This document shows positions 60,898 to 64,000 of a DNA stretch of 64,000 nucleotides, one piece after another. Under the pieces are notes generated by a model. It worked only from the letters and a program-made list of their open reading frames with translations, did not search any database and had not been told where the DNA came from. The DNA comes from Allantophomopsis cytisporea (lineage: Eukaryota > Ascomycota > Leotiomycetes > Phacidiales > Phacidiaceae): the NCBI GenBank assembly GCA_024752435.1, contig CP103027.1:868001-932000 (forward strand), given 5' to 3'. The position numbers were made by a program, and so were the translations under genes. Every line of letters starts with the position of its first letter. Position 1 is the stretch's first letter.

Positions 60898-61298
60898 TGT
60901 GACGGTGATCTCATGGAGTCATGAAGTCCTTACATATCCTTCGTTACCTGGTTTTTGAGTAATATACTCTGCGAATGATCTGGGGAAGTGTTATGCGCCC
61001 ATTCTCTATAAAGAAAGCGCGTGGTGGGGGAGACGCGACGGCACAAAGTTATAAATATTCCGACGATGTAGGTTGATGGTCGCTTATGCAAACAATAAGG
61101 TGTAACTACAGAGACGCTTACTTCTCGCCGCTCCTAGACCTTTAATACCTATTCTACTCTACCACATTCGAAAAAACTTCACGTTTACCACTTCTTACAA
61201 CAGATCACGCACATTCCATACGCCTGCTTTTACTCATCGCGATCGCCCATATCGAATCCTGAACATCTATATCATAGCTGCACAGTTCATAGCCCAAG
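60898..61298. promoter_or_regulatory. Bidirectional promoter region between cut9 and yju2
   Basis: A 401-base gap between divergent start codons. It contains GGGGAGACGCGAC at 61027-61039, identical to the 13-mer in the gamma-tubulin complex/KTR promoter region. A TATAAAT string lies at 61049-61055. Use by cell-cycle factors is inference. Confidence 0.45.
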
Positions 61299-62108
61299 AT
61301 GTCTGAACGTAAAGTACTTACTAAGTACTATCCACCCGACTTCGATCCTTCCAAGATCGTTCGCCAGCGTGGTCCGAAGCAAGCAGGTCCCAAAGTGCAG
61401 ACAGTTCGTCTCATGGCCCCTTTTCCAATGAAATGTACAGCATGCGGCGAATATATTTACAAGGGTCGCAAATTCAACGCGCGCAAAGAAACCACCGAGG
61501 AAAAGTACTTCAGCATCGCCATATACCGATTTTACATTAGATGTACTCGATGTTCTGGAGAGATCACATTCAAAACCGACCCGAAAAACATGGATTATAC
61601 ATGTGAACGAGGTGCAAAGAGGAATACGGAGCCCTGGCGAATGAATGGAGGTGGTGTGCAAGAAAGCGACGAGGAGAGATTAGATCGCTTGGAACGTGAA
61701 GAAGAGGAGAAGAATGCGATGGTGGAGCTGGAAACAAAGACTCTGGATGCGAAGCGCGAAATGGCTGTGGCAGACGCCCTTGACGAAATCCGGACAAGAA
61801 ACGCTAGAAATGAAAGAGTCGGAAAGGATGGGGTAGAGGTAACGGTACCGCGAGGGACGGTTGACGAGGAACGAGAGAGACAGAATCGTGAAGATGAGGA
61901 AGCGGCCAGGGCAGCATTTCAAAGAAAGATCGAAGATATGGAAGAGATAGTTGAGGAGGTTGAAGAAGATCAAGCAGGGCCTTCTACAGCTGCTGCTAAG
62001 TCTGCACTATCGACAGATATGCCTCCGCCGTCATTCAAGCGTGTGGTGAAGAAAAAGAAGGATTGCGCAGGAATGCTGGGAATAAAAAAGAAGCAGCCAC
62101 TGGTCTAA
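61299..62108 (+). CDS. yju2: Pre-mRNA splicing factor YJU2 (CWC16 family)
   Basis: One exon encodes 269 residues. The CWC16 domain is unmistakable: MSERKVLTKYYPPDFDPSKI at the start, RLMAPFPMKCTACGEYIYKG, KFNARKETTEEKYFSIAIYR and IRCTRCSGEITFKTDPKNMD. Four cysteines (46, 49, 82, 85) form the zinc site. The rest is a long charged helix, then an acidic and basic tail (VEEVEEDQAGPS, KRVVKKKKDC). YJU2 is a step-one factor of the spliceosome. It enters with the Prp19 complex and promotes branching, in the nucleus. The lack of an intron is unusual among the neighbours. It is divergent from cut9. Confidence 0.95.
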   Translation: MSERKVLTKYYPPDFDPSKIVRQRGPKQAGPKVQTVRLMAPFPMKCTACGEYIYKGRKFNARKETTEEKYFSIAIYRFYIRCTRCSGEITFKTDPKNMDYTCERGAKRNTEPWRMNGGGVQESDEERLDRLEREEEEKNAMVELETKTLDAKREMAVADALDEIRTRNARNERVGKDGVEVTVPRGTVDEERERQNREDEEAARAAFQRKIEDMEEIVEEVEEDQAGPSTAAAKSALSTDMPPPSFKRVVKKKKDCAGMLGIKKKQPLV

Positions 62109-63238
62109 TCAAGTGCTTCGATTATTCGAAATATATAACCCAGCAAACAGTGCCATGGTTTTACCACTCTAAATATTTTGTTTCAGAATTTCAAGTTCGA
62201 GATTCCAACGGTATGAGTCAATTTTATATCCAATAAGATCTCAATCGTTTCTAACTTCAAAAGGGCCACGCGAAACCACAAGATACCCCGTCGTAGAAAG
62301 TGTAGACGAAGAAAGGCTATTGTTCTTCGAAGGCTGTTAGTCTGTCTACTAAAGACCTATCTACTCGATTAGTCAGCTCCCAGCGAGATGAAGGCGCCCT
62401 AAGATACCTAAATTCACATAATAACTAGTATAATTCTGGTCATATAAATTCTTGCACTACTAGTTGCCTATCCGTTTTTAAACTCCCTACGAGTGAGCGT
62501 CCCTACTTGCTTAGAAATTATACTATCATTGCCTTAAGCCTATCGTGTCTTATATTATAGATGCAGGCTATAGATTAGGCATTAAGAACTCTTGTAATTG
62601 CCTGAGAAGCGAATATATTGATGATAACGGCACCGAAAGCAGTAGTGTACCTCAAGTATATGTCCTACTCTCTAAGAGTCTAGGTGCCTGTCTCGTCAAG
62701 CTTAGGTACTAGATCGTTGCCACCACATGATGAGGATATCTTAAGTGTTTTTCAATGCTGTAAAGGGGTTTGAGGTCGAGAAGACAAAACTTCAAATGAC
62801 ATGTAAAGCTGTAACGGCGGTAGACTGACAACCTTGCGACTTTGGCGCATTGAACCTTGGGATGCCGGAGCATTGCCGCACGTAAGTTCAAGCAAGTGTG
62901 GGGCAGAGTTTTGGTCACCTTAGGTTGGGGTCAATAGCTCTCTCTTAGCGGGCCGTCGCTATGGAAAGATGCTCTGCTCTTTCGGTCACAACAACACCAT
63001 GTTTTGATTGCAGTCGACAACCATCACGACAACCACGACCGCTGCCGCGTCACAACTCCTGCTGCAGCACAAAATGCGATACTAGACAGCCGGTTACCAG
63101 CTCTACTAACAATACAGAATCGACACTTATCCTTCCCAGGCACTGGTAAGAATTCTCCATCACTACGACATAACAATAGGATCACGATTGACGCGTTCTC
63201 AGTCTCACACACATCATCTAGACTGCATTCTATTGACG
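62109..63238. other. Intergenic region with a TA-rich stretch
   Basis: About 1.1 kb. Between 62,340 and 62,720 the sequence has very many CTA and TAG strings and few CG pairs, as in old RIP-mutated repeat DNA, but no transposon product was recognised. The last 250 bases hold the promoter of POM34. No other gene is seen. Confidence 0.45.
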
Positions 63239-64000
63239 ATGTCGTCTTCTCAGCAACCAATGACGCCGAATGGCAAGTCTTCATCTACTCCTTCAACTCC
63301 AAACACGGGCACCTGGAAGCATCCTAGATTTGACGAAATCTCAAAGCGCCAGAGTCGAACAACATTTACGGATCGAAACGTTAAACAAATACTATACAAT
63401 ATTGGAGGACTTGTTACTTTGTGGGTCACTGAGCAATTTCTCAGAAAGAAGTATGTGAGCTCTTCAATGGAAATAAAAACAGACTAACAATTCCAGTATC
63501 CCAAGTCTCTGGAATGCCACAACACCACTTCGCCCATACTCCACATGGTTTTACATATTCATAAGACTAGCTTTAGTTGTGAATATCTTGATGGCTCTTC
63601 TTCCATTAATGAGGGGCAAGGATGATCTTTCCGATATACCTTTGACGCCGGCTCAAAGAAGGCTTCTTGGTTTACCACCAAGTTCAACCCCTCCTGCTCC
63701 AGGATCAACATACGTAACGCCACCGCGATATGCCCGATCTGCAACGGGTTCTCCAAGTGGCCGAACTCTTCACTCGGGGTCGCCGCTGTCGGGAAAAAGC
63801 AGTGCACTGAACGAGTCGACATACTCCCAAAATGCTAGTCCATTATTGCAGAAGGCTATGGGCGGAAATATGAATGGATCTTTAAGGAGAGATTCATATG
63901 GATCAAGTTTTGGTGCTGGGCGTAGCGGTTCGTTTGATATGCCAGGCACACCAACGCCTTCGACGCATAAGGGTGCAAGTGTGGGACTCAACAACAGATG
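63239..64000 (+). CDS. pom34: Nucleoporin POM34 (nuclear pore membrane protein), truncated by the window end
   Basis: Exon 1 (63239-63450) and exon 2 (63497 to the window end) flank a 46-nt GTATGT...CTAAC...CCAG intron. The visible part is about 238 residues. A disordered start is followed by two close membrane segments: QILYNIGGLVTLWVTEQFL and, after a short loop with PSLWNATTPLRPYSTWFYIF, LALVVNILMALLPLM. Then comes a Ser/Pro/Gly-rich disordered tail with PLTPAQRRLLGLPP. The loop and helix pair match the fungal Pom34 (NPCC) family, which anchors the nuclear pore in the nuclear envelope with Ndc1 and Pom152. The 3' end lies outside the window. A start 17 codons upstream (63188) is possible but uses an alternative frame start. 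Confidence 0.85.

Overview
The window looks like nuclear chromosomal DNA of a filamentous ascomycete (Pezizomycotina, plausibly Leotiomycetes such as the Botrytis/Sclerotinia group; the class is inference). The signs are split genes with short introns (mostly 45-60 nt, GTAAGT-like donors, CTNAC-like branch sites), fungal-only families (GPI2, KTR mannosyltransferase, Pom34, CBM18-bearing glyoxal oxidase, three-domain laccase) and genes packed on both strands without operons. Gene models were built by hand by joining reading frames across introns with matching phase; splice sites are inferred.

Left part (1-18.7 kb): the C-terminal end of an unrecognised gene, a solitary tRNA-Gly(CCC), and a large secreted glyoxal oxidase carrying three hevein-like chitin-binding modules (5.7-8.3 kb). 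A decayed, AT-rich stretch (8.7-10.1 kb) follows, then a secreted or membrane protein gene at 11.4-12.2 kb, then about 6.5 kb of microsatellite-rich sequence with no confident gene.

Middle housekeeping block (18.7-33.2 kb): GPI2 (GPI anchor synthesis), an annexin with a long RS-rich N-terminus, a small disordered protein, condensin subunit Ycg1/Cnd3, a divergent pair of mitochondrial genes (unknown 376-aa protein and bL19m), a BTB protein and a disordered Ser/Arg-rich protein.

Accessory part (33.2-50.6 kb): an eight-exon laccase with all copper motifs, a hormone-sensitive-lipase-type esterase, a 92-aa Ser-rich protein, and a 7.4-kb gene-poor interval that is not obviously AT-rich.

Right part (50.6-64 kb): a gamma-tubulin complex component divergent from a KTR-type mannosyltransferase, a beta-lactamase-like serine hydrolase, a broken esterase pseudogene next to another coding relic, APC/C subunit Cut9/Cdc16 divergent from splicing factor YJU2, and the start of nucleoporin POM34 cut by the window edge. 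I found no CRISPR array, intact transposon, or gene cluster that amounts to a new system. The most unusual items are the pseudogenes and relics, the overlooked C-terminal exon at 11.4 kb, the promoter motif shared by two divergent pairs, and the gene-poor interval.
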